Shown: one piece after another, positions 29,516 to 40,956 of the stretch
Layout of the letters: each line of letters starts with the position of its first letter
How positions within the stretch are numbered: position 1 is the stretch's first letter
Assembly (NCBI GenBank): GCA_963575745.1
Contig: CAUYUJ010014348.1
Span: forward strand, 164,001 to 228,000
Direction: 5' to 3'
Source: Prorocentrum cordatum
Taxonomy: Eukaryota; Sar; Dinophyceae; Prorocentrales; Prorocentraceae
DNA: 64,000 nucleotides
Translations under genes and position numbers: made by a program
Notes under the pieces: model-generated
The model's input: only the letters and a program-made list of their open reading frames with translations
Databases searched by the model: none
Told to the model about the DNA's origin: nothing

Positions 29516-30199
29516 TCATTTTTATTATTTCTATCAATTCCTCCTCTTCCTCCTCCTGGCTCCACACGGCCCCATGCGGCGGATGGCCCGGCGACGGATG
29601 GCAAGACGTCCCAGGAGGCTCGCGAGAGAGTGGCGTCCAGGAGGGCCCCGAGTAGAATACAAGTATGTTGCCCCCGTCGTACTCAAGGACCATATCCCAA
29701 AAATAGTTTCGAGCACCCGGAGACATGTCAAAGGAGTGCCGAAACGGTGCCGAAACAGTGTCGGGCGAGCGTCCCCCGGGGCCCGACGCGCGAAAACCCT
29801 TGAGTTTCGGTACTTTTCTGGGGGGCGCTCGAAATCCCTCCTGGTGGCCAGGGCCAAAAAAGCAGGCTGGAGCATCAGGAGACTGCCGCGCCGATCCGCC
29901 GCCTGCGAGCCAACGACCCGCGCGTGTTCGCAGCCTCGGGCCTCCGACGATCGGGGCCCGGCCCCCAGGGGCCCCGGAGGCCCAAATAGGCCGCCAAGAA
30001 GGGGAGGAGGAGGGGGAGGAGGAGGAAGGGGAGGAGGAGGACGAGGGGGAGGAGGAGGAGGGGGAGGAGGAGGAGGAGGAGGAGGAGGAGGAGGCGGGCC
30101 GAGAGGCCCCCCGAAACGGGTGCAAAAGACAGGGAAAACGTGTATGAAGGACGGGCGGTGAGGACGCGAGACCCTTGGAGGCCAAAGTTGGGTTTTTGT
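29516..30199. other. No gene recognised; GGA tract 29,998-30,095
   Basis: GC-rich sequence with short CGGATGGCGACGG-type iterations near 29,580 and a GAGGAGG tract. Open frames are composition-driven. Confidence 0.4.
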
Positions 30200-30300
30200 T
30201 AAAGCTTGTTTTTTTTGGGGGGGGGTAACGCCCGTTACGTTGGGGGGGAGGGGGGGGGTCCGGCCCCAAGTTGGGGGTAACGGTAACGCGCGGCGGGGCC
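30200..30300 (+). repeat. Repeat H, left copy (inverted partner at 32,405-32,510)
   Basis: AAGCTTGTTTTTTTTGGGG, GTAACGCCCGTTACG, a G-run and GGTAACGGTAACG reappear in reverse complement at 32,405-32,510. Together they bracket about 2.1 kb of degenerate arrays. Confidence 0.65.
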
Positions 30301-31016
30301 CTCGCACGGGCCCTGGTACTTATTACCAGCACAACTGTCGGCACGGTACGCTTCGTCGTCGTCGTCGTCGTCGTCGTCGCCGCTGTCGTCGTCGTCGAAG
30401 CCGACCGTGCCTGTGCACACTACACAGGCTCTGTACACCGCGATGCCTTTGTACACCACAACTGCGGCAGAAATGGTATGTGTGTGCACCACGGCGACTG
30501 AGCACATCATGACAGGCGTGTGCACCGCAGCGGCCTTGTACATCTCACTGTTGGTGCACACCACGGCGCCCGCGTGCACCACAGCTGCTGTTTCAACGCC
30601 CCGTGTTTGCACCAGAATGCCAGCGTACACCACAAAGCTTGTGTACACATGTAAGGTACCAGCGGAGCGAAAGTCCAGAAGATCGCTCGGGGCCCAACCG
30701 TGGCCCTTTCATTATGTGAGCTGTTTTGTGGATCTTAGTTTTTCTGTATCAAAAAGCGCTCGGACCTGTTGAGCCCACAGCGCCTGTGTACTCCATTGCG
30801 ACTGTGTACATCATGGGAGTGTGAACCGTGGCGCCTGTGTATACCACATGGCACGTGTGCACCACAAAGCTTGTGTACGGTTTTTTTGCGCGGAGTGTAA
30901 ACCACGCGCCGTGGGGGCGCGCGGGGCGGCGGCAGCCTAGGGAATACAGGAAGCAGGAGCTCCCTACACAGGCACAAGGCCCTTGAGACATGGGTCGACG
31001 GCTGGAGCGTGCACGC
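30301..31016. repeat. Degenerate ~30-bp TGTACACCACxxCGxC tandem arrays
   Basis: 30,405-30,660 and 30,780-30,885 contain repeated (T/G)TGTACACCAC or GTGTGCACCACGGC words at 20-35 bp spacing. A CACAAAGCTTGTGTAC palindrome occurs at about 30,633 and again near 30,861. A (GTC)n tract lies at 30,350-30,395. No gene recognised. Confidence 0.6.
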
Positions 31017-31250
31017 GGGTGCGTCGTCGTCGCCGTCAGTTGCGACGGCGACCGGGGGGGTGACGGCGGCGGCGGCGGCGACACGGGCGGCGGCGACGGC
31101 GACCACGACGACGACGACGACGGCGGCGGCGACGGCGACGACGCCGACGGCGGCAAGCGGCGGCGGCGGCGGTGAAGGTGACCGCCGCCGCCGTCACCGC
31201 CGTCGTCGTCGCCGCCGATGCCGCCGTCGCCGTCGCCGCCGCCGCCGTGT
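31017..31250. repeat. CGA/CGG/GCC trinucleotide tract
   Basis: Mixed GAC, GGC and GTC triplets, extremely GC-rich, with an overall inverted character (CGGCGGCGGCG against CGCCGCCGCCG). Confidence 0.85.
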
Positions 31251-31845
31251 CCGCAGCCAGTTGCCGAAAGCTTCAGCAGCGCTTGGGGCCCACTTGCTGG
31301 ATACACATGCGGGGGGCTGGCGTGACCAGCCGCGCGAGGTAGGAGGGCCGAGCGCTGGAAAGACATGCGGCCACATCCGCGTGCAGGTCTCGCCTAGTCC
31401 AGCCCCTTGCACCAGCACAAGGAGAATGGAGGGAGGACAGTTGTAGTAGTCATAGCGATATTGTGAGAGTGCACCGGCTGGTTGCGCCATGGCTTGCCCG
31501 ATGCGTTGCACCACACGTTGTGCTTGCGTACAATTACCTGCGCCATAGGTTGAGCCGTAAGCTGCGCCATAGGATGCGCCCCCAGGGCGTGCCATAGCTT
31601 GCGCCATAGGTTGCGCACCCAGGGCGCCCCACAAATCGCGCCATACGTTGCGCCTTAGGTTGCGCCCTCAGGGCGTGCCATAGGTTGCGTCGATGGTTGC
31701 GCCACAGGTTGCGCCAAAGGCGGGGCCACTTTGTGGCGCTGCGTTTCAACGGAACTCCTGGTGCGCGCACTGTTCGGGGAAACGTCGTGCTGGCAGGCGG
31801 GCGTCGGGACTCCGGCTGCAGCCCGCAGGATAATGACAACGGTCC
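31251..31845. repeat. Degenerate GGTTGCGCCATA tandem array (31,470-31,735)
   Basis: Words such as AGGTTGCGCCATAGG and GGGCGTGCCATAG recur every 12-15 bp. CAGGGCGTGCCATAG occurs at about 31,586 and 31,672. The minus frames give Tyr/Gly/Ala- or Gln/Met-rich peptides. The flanks have no recognised gene. Confidence 0.7.
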
Positions 31846-31849
31846 CCCT

Positions 31850-32065
31850 TCTCCTCGTCCTCCTCCGATCCCCCTCCGATCCTCCAGCCTCCAGCCTCCT
31901 CCTCCTCCTCCTCCTCCTCTTCTGCCCCCTCCTCCTCCTCATGCCCCTCCTCCGATCCCCCATCACCGCCTCCTCCGATCCTGTTCCAACCCTCCTCGTC
32001 CTCCTCGTCCTCCTCCTCCTCCTCCTCCTCCTCCTCCTCCTCCTCCCTCTGCCTCGCTCCCCCCT
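31850..32065. repeat. CCT-rich microsatellite
   Basis: TCCTCC-rich tract with CCGATCC interruptions repeated several times. Confidence 0.9.
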
Positions 32066-32404
32066 CCCCCCAGGAGGTGAGAGGAGGTGGAGGGCACGAG
32101 CACTGGAGGGAGTGCAGAAGCAAGGCAAAGGAGGTGGAGGGGCCAGGCCGGAACCCGTTGAAAGGTTCGCGCCGAGGGATGCGAACCTCGAACCTCGAGG
32201 ATCGAGGCATCTTGGCCCTCGAGGGCCTTCGTCGTCGCCGCGGCTGGACGCGGCTCGGGAAACTGGTGCGTCTGAGCCACAGTCGGGCCCCGTGGACCCA
32301 TTTTGAGTTTGCGCCGAGGTTCGAACCTCGAACCTCGAACCTCGAACCTGAGCACACATGTGAGCGTCACAGCATGCCTGCCTGGACTGAGCGGGGGTCC
32401 GCAC
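32066..32404. repeat. CGAACCTCGAACCT repeats
   Basis: 9-bp units GAACCTCGA appear at about 32,182-32,205 and 32,322-32,350. The spacing sequence has no recognised gene. Confidence 0.6.
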
Positions 32405-32510
32405 CCCCGTCCCCGTACGCTCGTTACCGTTACGGGGGGGGGAGGGGGGGGGGACCCCCCCCCCGTAACGGGCGTTACGGGGCCGAGCAATAAAAAAAAC
32501 AAGCTCTTAG
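32405..32510 (-). repeat. Repeat H, right copy
   Basis: GTTACCGTTACGGGGGGG, a long G/C tract with perfect self-complementarity and CCGTAACGGGCGTTACGG are the inverse of 30,200-30,300, ending in an A-run and CAAGCTCTT. Confidence 0.65.
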
Positions 32511-34473
32511 GGCAGCGGGCGACCAGTGAAAACGGCAAAGGACGGGCCGCAGAGGCAAGGACGCAAGGGCATCCTAGATGAAGGCGCGCGTCCTTACTAG
32601 GCGCGTTGACTGTAGCCCCAATGCAGTCGGCCCGTATCATGAGGATGCGCGATAAGGATGCAAGGGCCTTGGACGCCCATGTCGAAGCTTCTCGAGCGGG
32701 GCGCGGCCAGCGGAAGCGGCGAAGGATGGGCCCAGGACGCAAGGTTGCAAGGGTACCCTTGGGAAGGTTGCCCATCCTTCCTATGCGGATTGACTGTCCG
32801 GACCAAGAGACCTCCAAGGCGACCCTACATCGCCCAAAGGAGAGCCCCCAAAACGGTCTTGGAAGGAGTCCGACGGGCCCAGGAGAGCCTTAAGGCGGTC
32901 TTCCTCACCCATGTGTGCCCCCAAGGATTTCGACAACGGCAGGGAAACATGGCTAGCCACAAGCGCCATACAGCTAATGCGCAGACTCGGATGTCCGCAT
33001 ACCTCGGGTGGCGTGTTTGTGCCCTTTCCCGGCCTCCCAAGGGGCACCCTGACACAGTTTACGACGGCAAGGCAAACACATAGCCTCATATCTCGGCCGG
33101 CATCTTCACAAAGGCCGGGTGCGGCGGTGGTTCGCGGTTGGCGACATCGATGAACGTCAAAAGAGATAGCAACGGAAGCAACATGGGCCGGCGCAAAGAT
33201 GGATCGACGAGCAACCGTGATGCGGATCGAAGGGCCACTGGCATGTGAAGCAAAGAGCCATCGTGATGCTGAGCAACGGAGACTTCCAGCAAACACTCAA
33301 CACCCCCAAGGTAATTAAACAGCGATCATACTTTACGGCGGCGAGCCCAGGGGGGAAGTGAGAAGGGGCGAGCCAAGGAGCGGAGAGGTGATATCAAATC
33401 AAGAGCTCGCGGCCTCTTCCTTCGGCACCAGAGGCTGGCTGTTGAACGTCCTGAAGACAGGAGCTGCGTATTACGGAAAGGCAAGAGACAACGACCAAAG
33501 TCGTTGAAGCCCCCCTAATGTCCACGCGAGCAGGAACAACTGACCAATCTGCAGTACGCCACCATCCATACAACTGACATCACCTCGTCTCAGTTTCAAG
33601 CTAACTGAATTCCTCGGCTCCTGAAGGCACATCCCTGAGCTTGTCACCGGCTAACGCCTGTGAGTCTCAAGTGCGGGGATGAGCTCGAGACTGGCTAACA
33701 GTCGGAACTGGTGCGTGAACTCCGCTTGCCGCCCAGATCCAAGCACGGAAGGACGACTGCAAATCCCGTATGCCACCTTCTTCAGATTAATGCTTAATCG
33801 ACTTCCAAGGACGCATGGTGTTCGGTATTGTTCGGCTGTAATGCTGCGAAGGAACAGAAAATATGGCCGCGTCGTGATAGTGGTTCCGCAACGTTCCAAA
33901 ATTAATCATGCGATTGGAACTTGGGTATGTATGTCCTAGCGGCGAGAAGCCACGCAAATGCTGCCAACGCGCCAACGAACAACCAAATTACATTTCATCT
34001 GTCGACGCTCACACTGCTCTTGCTTTTGCTCTCCCTCCTGAGGTCACAGAAACATGCCTGGGAAAAGGGGTTCTGTGGAGTCACGAGCTGACTCGGGGGT
34101 GTCAGCCGCGGCGTCTCGTTGTGATAACCCGCAAAGCGCTGGGGTGTCGGCAACAATATATGTGTCGGAATTACCGCTACAATGCTCAGCAGTTCCCCGA
34201 CGCAGTGCCGATGGAGCTGAAGTCGGAGGCAACGCGAAAACGAAACGCTGTCAGCCAGGCATCAGCAAGGACCCCTTGTGAGAGTCCATCTGTATGAACT
34301 ACACAGCTTGGACGGGCACTGATGCTGAAACTGCAGCCAACGTCAAACGCAAAGCCAAACCAACGACCAAATATCAACAAGTCGAGCTGACGCGGCTAAG
34401 ACCATTTGTAGACCGAACGCAACCCTGAACACGCGGGAACACTTATAACAATGAAGATGAAACCACATCGGAA
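32511..34473. other. No gene recognised; comparatively low-repeat sequence
   Basis: About 2 kb with moderate GC and few simple repeats. 32,585-32,790 carries two related segments (CTTACTAGGCGCGTTGACTG / CCTTCCTATGCGGATTGACT). A CGGCGGCGAGCCCAGGGGGG word near 33,340 resembles the foldback at 15,889. Frames at 33,679-33,939 and 34,054-34,281 are too short and unsupported. Confidence 0.35.
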
Positions 34474-35090
34474 TCCGCCGACCCTGTCGGCGTGTGTGAG
34501 AAGCTTTTCCGTTTGAATCGTCGTCGTCGTCGTGGTCGTCGTCGCCGCCCCCCCTTGACGCTTTTCCGTTTGAGCCGTCGTTGTCGTCGTCGTCGTCGGC
34601 GTCGTTCCCTGGGCTCTCCTCCTCAAGCGTTCGAGCCAAACGAAAATTGAGCAACGTCGAAATCGAGTCGAAAGAACGCCCCTTCCCTTTGATTACCCCC
34701 CGCCAGGGGCCGGGGATCCTCAGGAAGGTCCAGGTGGTTGTGGTGACCCGCCACCCCAGGAAGGAGCACCCCTCCCAACGAGAAACTTTCCCCCTTCGAG
34801 TTCTTGCCTCTCAGACGCCTCGAGCTCACTTGTACCGCGACTCGCTCCAAGGGGGCCCTGAAACAAACCAACGCAAGACCGCTCCAATCCAACCCAAGAT
34901 ACCCTCAAGACGGCCTCAGCAAGCTCTAAGACGCCACGAGAGGACTCAAAGACGACCCCCAAGAGGGCCCCAAGAGGCGAAACTCATAGACTCGTTCAAT
35001 TTGCATATATGTTGCGCGTCTTCGCCTTCTCATCGTCATCGTCGTCCCTGTTCAGGGTCGGCGGGACTGGGCGTAAGGTCGACGCAATAT
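34474..35090 (+). mobile_element. Element I, copy 1 (~0.6 kb)
   Basis: Left end: TCCGCCGACCCTGTCGGCGT, then CTTTTCCGTTTGA, TCGTCGTCGTCG, GGGCTCTCCTCCTCAAGCG, CGAAAATTGAGCAACGTCG, GAGTCGAAAGAACGCCCC and TTCCCTTTGATT. Right end: TTCAGGGTCGGCGGGACTGG, CGTAAGGTCGACGCAATATA. The same ends occur at 47,099-48,020 and 55,795-56,770. The interior differs: here a short CCAAGACGG/GAGGCC-type segment. The first 12 bases of CCGCCGACCCTG are inverted at the right end (CAGGGTCGGCGG). Confidence 0.7.
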
Positions 35091-36070
35091 AATTTCAATG
35101 CGGTGAGTTGATGTTGATACAACTGCTACTGCAAACATAACTGCTTGCCTGACACATATCAGAAATTTGTAAACAAACTTTCGTTCGAACAAAGCAAGTG
35201 TCATAGTCGGATCTGTAGCCAACGCCGAATTTGAAGCTACTGACAATACCATTGCAAATCTAAACTATATGTTGCATCTGGCGCTGAAGTCGAAACTGAA
35301 GCTCAAGCGCTGGCTCAGTATTGGTATACTGCAGTGCGATCTGATGCGATACGAACTGTGAAACATAACTATATGGCAAGGCGTGCCAAGCCAGAATGCC
35401 CCATCGAAGACCGTATCATCGGCTGTATGCAGGTCGTCTAAGTAAAGTGTAGTTTCTCCTCTTCTGCGTCCTTTTCTTTCGCCGCCACATTCATCCCCAA
35501 AAGCTTCGTCAACAAAGAAGCAGATCCCGCAAGCATGCTTGCTGGCCACCTTCGGCTCCAAGGACGCGGCATCAAACGCCTCCTCGATCATGGCAGCTAA
35601 CTCGTCAAACCTCCGGTGGCGATGCCCCATGCCCGCGCCAACCACGACACTTGCACATCGGTGTTCGCATCAAAGGTTCCATCTGTGTGTCCACCTGTTC
35701 GGTAAGTGCCGTCTGACATGTGTGGACCAATCGACTTGGTTGGAATAGGCTGGTCGTGAGCGCATGCGTTCAGCACACTGGAGAAAACACAGATTGAACA
35801 CACCCTTTTCTATACCAGCACCGTATAACACTCAGGGGGCTGAGCGAGGCTCCCTGAGCCTGGCTATAGCTCGTCTGGAGGTTCTGCGGTCCAGCACTAC
35901 GGTTAGGTCGGGCGTGTCCCCCTACAGGAGGATTTTGAACGAAAAAAAGCAACACCCCAAACAAACTCAAACATGCTCGAAAATAATCCCAAAATCGTCC
36001 CCAGACTATCTTCTGACTATTTTTGAACATTCCTCCTGTAGAGGGAAGTATCCGACTTAACACTACGGGT
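35091..36070. other. Low-GC unique stretch; possible minus-strand exon 35,385-35,645
   Basis: The minus frame starting near 35,645 (GAGMGHRHRRFDELAAMIEE, then AFDAASLEPKVASKHACG) has ordinary amino-acid composition for about 85 codons. Upstream in another frame GTYRTGGHTDGTFDANTDVQ may belong to the same gene. No family is recognised and the start and splice sites are unclear, so I do not call a gene. Confidence 0.25.
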
Positions 36071-36409
36071 TGCCTTCATCCCCCACGCTCCAGAAAACAG
36101 GTTCTGCATTCCTCTAGGCCCTTCGGGCAGGGGAACACACCGACCTGCACCCCCTCGTCCTCGTCGCCCTCATCATCGCTCGCATTCCCACCGACCTCAC
36201 ACATCATCACTCTGGCTCTCGTTTGCACCACTGCTCTCATGGTTATCCCTCTAATCGTCCCGCCTCACCCTGAATCTCACCCTCACTCGCCACACCCGTC
36301 ATCACCATCACTCATCCTCGATCGCATCTGAGCATGGTCGCTCTCAGTATCAATATCATCCTCTTGTCTCTCTCTACTCATCGTCGCTCTTCGTCACCGT
36401 CGCTCATCA
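36071..36409. other. No gene recognised
   Basis: CATC- and CTC-rich transition into the ATC array. Confidence 0.4.
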
Positions 36410-36463
36410 GCAGCAGTATCACCAACAGCATCACCACCACCACCATCACCATCACCATCACCG

Positions 36464-36538
<75 letters not shown>

Positions 36539-36710
36539 GTAGCATCATACCCATCAACATCACCATCATGATCATCATGCGGATCATCATCATCACCAAC
36601 AGCATCATCATCATGTTCTTCATCATCGTCACCAGTCATCACCATATCACAGTGACCATTATCATCTAAATTATCATCAGACTCATCACCACCACCATCA
36701 CCACCAACAC

Positions 36711-36763
<53 letters not shown>

Positions 36764-36934
36764 ACACCATCTGATTCACCACCGTCATCCTCATCATCAT
36801 CATCCGCAGCACCCTCGTCCATCATCACCCTCCTTCTCGACATCATCATCATCATCATCATCACCATCATCGTCATCATCGTCGTCATCATTATCACAAT
36901 TATCATGATAATCATTATCATCATCATCATCATC

Positions 36935-36965
<31 letters not shown>

Positions 36966-37140
36966 GCATCGTCATCAACATACTCAGCATCACCAACCTC
37001 ATCAGCATTATCAGCATCATCATCAACAGCATCATCAGCATCAACACCAACAACAGTATCATCGTCATCTCCATCCTTATATGCATATTCATCTTCATCA
37101 TCATCAACTTCAACATCATCATCACAACTCTAACCTCCAC
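36410..37140. repeat. Long imperfect (ATC)n array, ~730 bp
   Basis: ATC triplets with CAC, CAG and AAC variants, including pure runs at about 36,466-36,535, 36,709-36,770 and 36,916-36,965. Yields artificial Ile- or Met/Asp-rich frames. Confidence 0.95.
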
Positions 37141-37762
37141 TCCACATTTCACTTTAATGGTCATTATCGTCCATCCCTGCCGCCCTCAACCGTCATCGCC
37201 CCAGCCTTCATCGTCATCAACTTCAGCCCGTGACTCGTCGCACACCTTGTCATCCCGCTTGACAACTCCTGAGATCTCCCACCTAACAAGTCTGAAGAAA
37301 TTGGCACGCGCCGTAAAAACATGTAGAGTGGGCCTCCCGCTCTCCGTGGGTTTCCGGTCTTCCTGAGGGCCCCCTCAGGGCTCCCACATAGGGCTGCGGT
37401 CCGAACAAGCATACTTCGACAAACCAAATGAAGACATTAGTGAAGTGGACCTCCCGCTCTACGTGGACCTCCATTTAGCTCCGACGGCCCCGGTGAGGGC
37501 TCCCATCTGGAGATTGAAACCCAAACGAACACGGACAAACCCTGTGAACACATCCCATGGGCTCCCACCCAAGGGTTCGAACCCGAGCGGCCATCCGCGA
37601 ACAGTGAGAGCACAGTTGAAGCGGGCGCCGCTCTCCCAGAAGAAGGGTCGAATACGAGGGGCGATTCGCTCCTCCGCCACCTCAAATCCCCACCTCGTGG
37701 GCATTCCCCTGAGGCTAGCGCAAGGGATTCTTCCCCTCGTCCTCTAGGACGAGAATGGTCGC
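37141..37762. repeat. ~117-bp degenerate tandem duplication at 37,325-37,560
   Basis: AGTGGGCCTCCCGCTCTCCG at 37,327 and AGTGGACCTCCCGCTCTACG at 37,443 start two units sharing AGGGCTCCCA..T, CCGAACAAGCAT/CCAAACGAACAC and GACAAACC. A third partial start (AGCGGGCGCCGCTCTCCCAG) lies at about 37,620. No gene recognised. Confidence 0.6.
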
Positions 37763-38250
37763 ATGATGCGAACGGTGCAGAGCACGTTCGTCTCTGGAGT
37801 CCGCTTGGAAGATGACGAGGAGCGTATCATTATCGTGATGTCTTGCTCATCTGATGCTCGTGCTCTTCCTCTCTTTCCTGCCTCTCCCTCCCTCCCTGGG
37901 TCGCGGGAGGAGAGAGCCCTGGTCGGAGAGGCGCGGCGGCGAGGAGGCGATGAACCCTCAGAAGGTGAGACGTGTGCTTGTCCACCGAAACCATTCAACA
38001 CGACGCAGGCGGTGAAATGAGAGATGGCGGTTCGGAACGACACGAGGGGATAACTAAAAACATAGTTTTCGACTGCTGGGGCAGATATAGGGCGGACGAC
38101 CAAAATAATTGAATGCCGGCGACGCCGATGAGCAGACCTGGAATCCGAATTGATGAGTCAGCGCCCAGTGATATCTTTCCGGGCGGCCGGACAACCGAGG
38201 TGACAGCGCAGCCCACGCGTGCCCGCGGCAGCACGTGCATCAAATCAAAA
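37763..38250. other. No gene recognised
   Basis: Short frames on both strands only. Confidence 0.35.
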
Positions 38251-38251
38251 G

Positions 38252-38387
38252 GGAAGGAGGAGGAGGAGGAGGAGGAGGAGGAGGAGGAGGAGGAGGAGGA
38301 GGAGGAGGAGGGGAAGGGGGGGGAGGAGGAAGAGGAGGAGGAGGAGGAGGAGGAGGAGGAGGAGGAGGAGGAGGAGGAGGAGGGCGG
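38252..38387. repeat. (GGA)n microsatellite
   Basis: About 135 bp of GGA with one GGGAAGGGGGGG interruption. Confidence 0.95.
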
Positions 38388-38905
38388 TCGGCGCAGCCCG
38401 CGCCAGCATGGCAGGGCTTTTGCACGATCCTGGAGCCCCAGCGCCGCAGTCGCTCGCCGCAGCCTGGCGGGCTACGCCGCGCCGCCCTGGCTGGCTTGGG
38501 CGAGGACGCGCGCCTGGAGGGCAGCCAGACGCCCGGCCGCGGGCGGCGCCGAGGACGGCCGCGCCGCGGCCGCCCGCGCCCCGCAATAGGCCAGCATGGC
38601 CGCGTCGGCAGCGGCTGCGCGCGCAGCCGAGGCCGCTCGGGGCCGCAGCGGCGTGCGCCGCGCGCCGCGCCCCGGGCGGGCAGCGGCCGCAGCCCCGGCA
38701 GGCGGCGCCGCGGCGGGCGGGGGCAGCGCTGCAGCGGGCAGTTCCGGCGCCAGCGGCGCGCGCTGCGGCGGGGCGCCGGCGCGGGGCCGCGCCCGCGGGC
38801 GCCGCGCGGCGGCCGCGCTTCGCACCGTGACGCGCCAAACGGCGCCGCCTGGCCCGATCAACTCGCGGACGTGGCTGCGAGCGAGGCCCCCCGAATCATT
38901 TCGAA
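38388..38905. other. Extremely GC-rich segment, no gene recognised
   Basis: Dominated by GCGGCCGCG-type words, so all six frames are open for long distances and produce Ala/Arg/Gly-rich peptides; this is compositional. Confidence 0.5.
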
Positions 38906-39002
38906 TCGTCATCCCACAGTAATGGGGGCAGTCACGTGTTTTTTGCTTTAATTTCTATATCGTCATCCCACAGTAATGGGGGCAGTCACGTGCTTTTTGC
39001 TA
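38906..39002. repeat. 54-bp-spaced direct repeat
   Basis: TCGTCATCCCACAGTAATGG followed by GGGCAGTCACGTG and a TTTTTGCT end occurs twice, starting at 38,906 and 38,960. Confidence 0.85.
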
Positions 39003-39379
39003 CTGGTGGGGCTGAACGGGGAAATCGTGGACTGGTCGGCGAGCGAAAATAAGATCAATGTCGCGCTGGTCGGACGACCCCATCAGAACGCACCTGCTGA
39101 AGAAGTACCAGGTTGTTCTGTAAAAGGCAGGCGAGCAACACGCGCACTTTGAGAGACGCCACGCGTGTCACTAATACTCTGGATCCCCCCTGACTTTGGG
39201 ACTCAGGGAACCGGAACCTGTTTCTGCTCCAACACGCCGCCACCCAGAAGTCCGCACCCTTCCATGGAGACCAACCGTCCTTCCCGAGCCCTTTTGCTGA
39301 CGGCGACGGTTCAAGGTCCCGGTGGCGCCCCCCAGAGGCAGAACCGACTGTGAGAAACTCCGTCCTGATATTCACAAAA
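39003..39379. other. No gene recognised
   Basis: Nothing recognised beyond short frames. Confidence 0.35.
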
Positions 39380-39590
39380 GCGCTGCTGGATGGATGAGTT
39401 CGGCGGAACGAGCCGCCTCGCCGATGTTTCGACGATGCATCGGCAATACATCGGCGACGTCGGCGATACACCGCCGCTGCCGGCATGGCAAACATCGGGC
39501 TCCACATCGAACCGCATCGCCGATGCATCGGCGATGCGACGCGATCTTCCGACCCCCTCTACTCACCCCATCGGAGGGCCTAGAATCGGA
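39380..39590. mobile_element. Foldback element C, copy 2
   Basis: GATGCATCGGCAATACATCG and GCGACGTCGGCGATACACC in the middle, then CATCGCCGATGCATCGGCGA, TGCGACGCGATCTTCCGACC and ACCCCATCGGAGGGCC reproduce the right half of the 4,551-4,770 element. The left arm is more diverged. Confidence 0.6.
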
Positions 39591-39599
39591 GGCGGCGGG

Positions 39600-39850
39600 A
39601 GGTCTGGGCCCTAAAGGGAGGGTGAGGCCAAGACCGGTCAGAATCGGTCCCTGGACTTCTCCCGGGGTCCGCCTGGTGCTGTTTTTCCCCGCGGATCCGT
39701 TTCTGACTGTTCCCGGGCATGAGAATAGCTCCCAGGGGACGAAAAACGCCGGACACCTTCCCGAACGCACAACCTCGAACCCCGCCCCCCTTCCTGCTCG
39801 CCAGAACCGCTGTTGGGCCACCTCAGAACCCCAGCCGGCTCCAAGTCCAG
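39600..39850. repeat. Dispersed repeat F, copy 2
   Basis: GTGAGGCCAAGACCGGTCAG, AATCGGTCCCTGGAC, CGCACAACCTCGAACCCCG, GCTCGCCAGAACCGCTGTTG, GGCCACCTCAGAACCCCAGC, CGGCTCCAA match copy 1 at 24,520-24,760 in order. Confidence 0.6.
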
Positions 39851-40190
39851 AACGTCTGGCGAGGGGATCTCACCCGACGGGGGGGGGGCGGCCCGACCGC
39901 GCGGCGAGCTCCGCGTAGGACACGACGCCCTGCTCGACCGCACGGCCGAGCTCCTCGGCGAGGGCGCAGCGGGACTCGGCCTCCTGCGGCGCCCGAGTTC
40001 TTCCCCCGCGGGGGCTGGGCAGAAGCCCCCCTTCCCCAGCGTGGGTTGGACAGAGGCCCCTCTGCGGTCGCGTCGGCGGCCCTGGCGACACGCTGCGCCG
40101 TCCAAGCGCATACAGACAACCCGCATGGTAAGGATGGGCAGCCTTCCCAATTGGGTACTCTTGCAGCCTTGCCTCCTCGGTCCATCCTTG
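39851..40190. other. No gene recognised
   Basis: GC-rich, composition-driven frames only. Confidence 0.35.
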
Positions 40191-40192
40191 GC

Positions 40193-40272
<80 letters not shown>

Positions 40273-40294
40273 CCAACATCATCATCATCATCAT

Positions 40295-40377
<83 letters not shown>

Positions 40378-40385
40378 CCAGCAGC
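40193..40385. repeat. (ATC)n microsatellite
   Basis: About 190 bp, nearly pure ATC with two short interruptions (CACCAACATC, ATAATC). Confidence 0.97.
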
Positions 40386-40956
40386 ACCATCAGAATCCCA
40401 CCAGCCCTTTGGGCGTGAGTGGTTTAGAGAGCCCGCTCTGTTCTCAACCCCCCTTCTTCCCCTCCGGGGAGGGGTTTACCCCTCCCCCTACCCCCTCCCC
40501 CTGGGACTGGAGAGGTCCCTCCGCGGGTCGCCGGGGGGGTCTTTTTCGACTCCTGGGAGGGCTAAAATTCGACACCCCTCACGAGGATTCTGGCCCCGAC
40601 GGGGGGAGGGAGAAAAGTGCTCCCCCCATCTGTGATCGATCGCCCGACAGATGGCCCCAAGATTCCTCCCAGACCCCTCCCAGAGAGTCCCAAGAGCCCC
40701 AAGAGGCCTCCAAGAGGCCCCCAAGATGCCCCCAAGAGGCCCCCAAGAGGCCCCAAGAGGCTCCCCCGAGGCACCCAAGACGCTCCTGGAAGCCCCTGGA
40801 GCCGCCAAGAGGCCCCCAAGACGCCCCAAACGGCCTCCAAGAGGCTCCCAAGAGGCCCGAAGAGGCTCCCCCAAGGCACCCAAGACGCTCCTAGAAGCCC
40901 CTGGGGCCGCCAAGAGGCCCCGAAGACGCCCCAAAAGGCCTCCAAGAGGCTCCCAA
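40386..40956. repeat. CCAAGAGGCC-type low-complexity array
   Basis: From about 40,665 the sequence is CCCAAGAGGCCTCC-like units; a ~120-bp segment containing CACCCAAGACGCTCCT occurs twice (about 40,765-40,850 and 40,875-40,955). No J core was found here. Confidence 0.7.

Noticed and set aside
29516-30160. Long overlapping frames on both strands around 29.4-30.2 kb
   Set aside because: They combine a GGA tract with GC-rich sequence; no domain, no consistent frame preference.
38388-38905. Gene in the very GC-rich block with open frames on both strands
   Set aside because: All six frames are Ala/Arg/Gly-rich and stop-free because of base composition alone.
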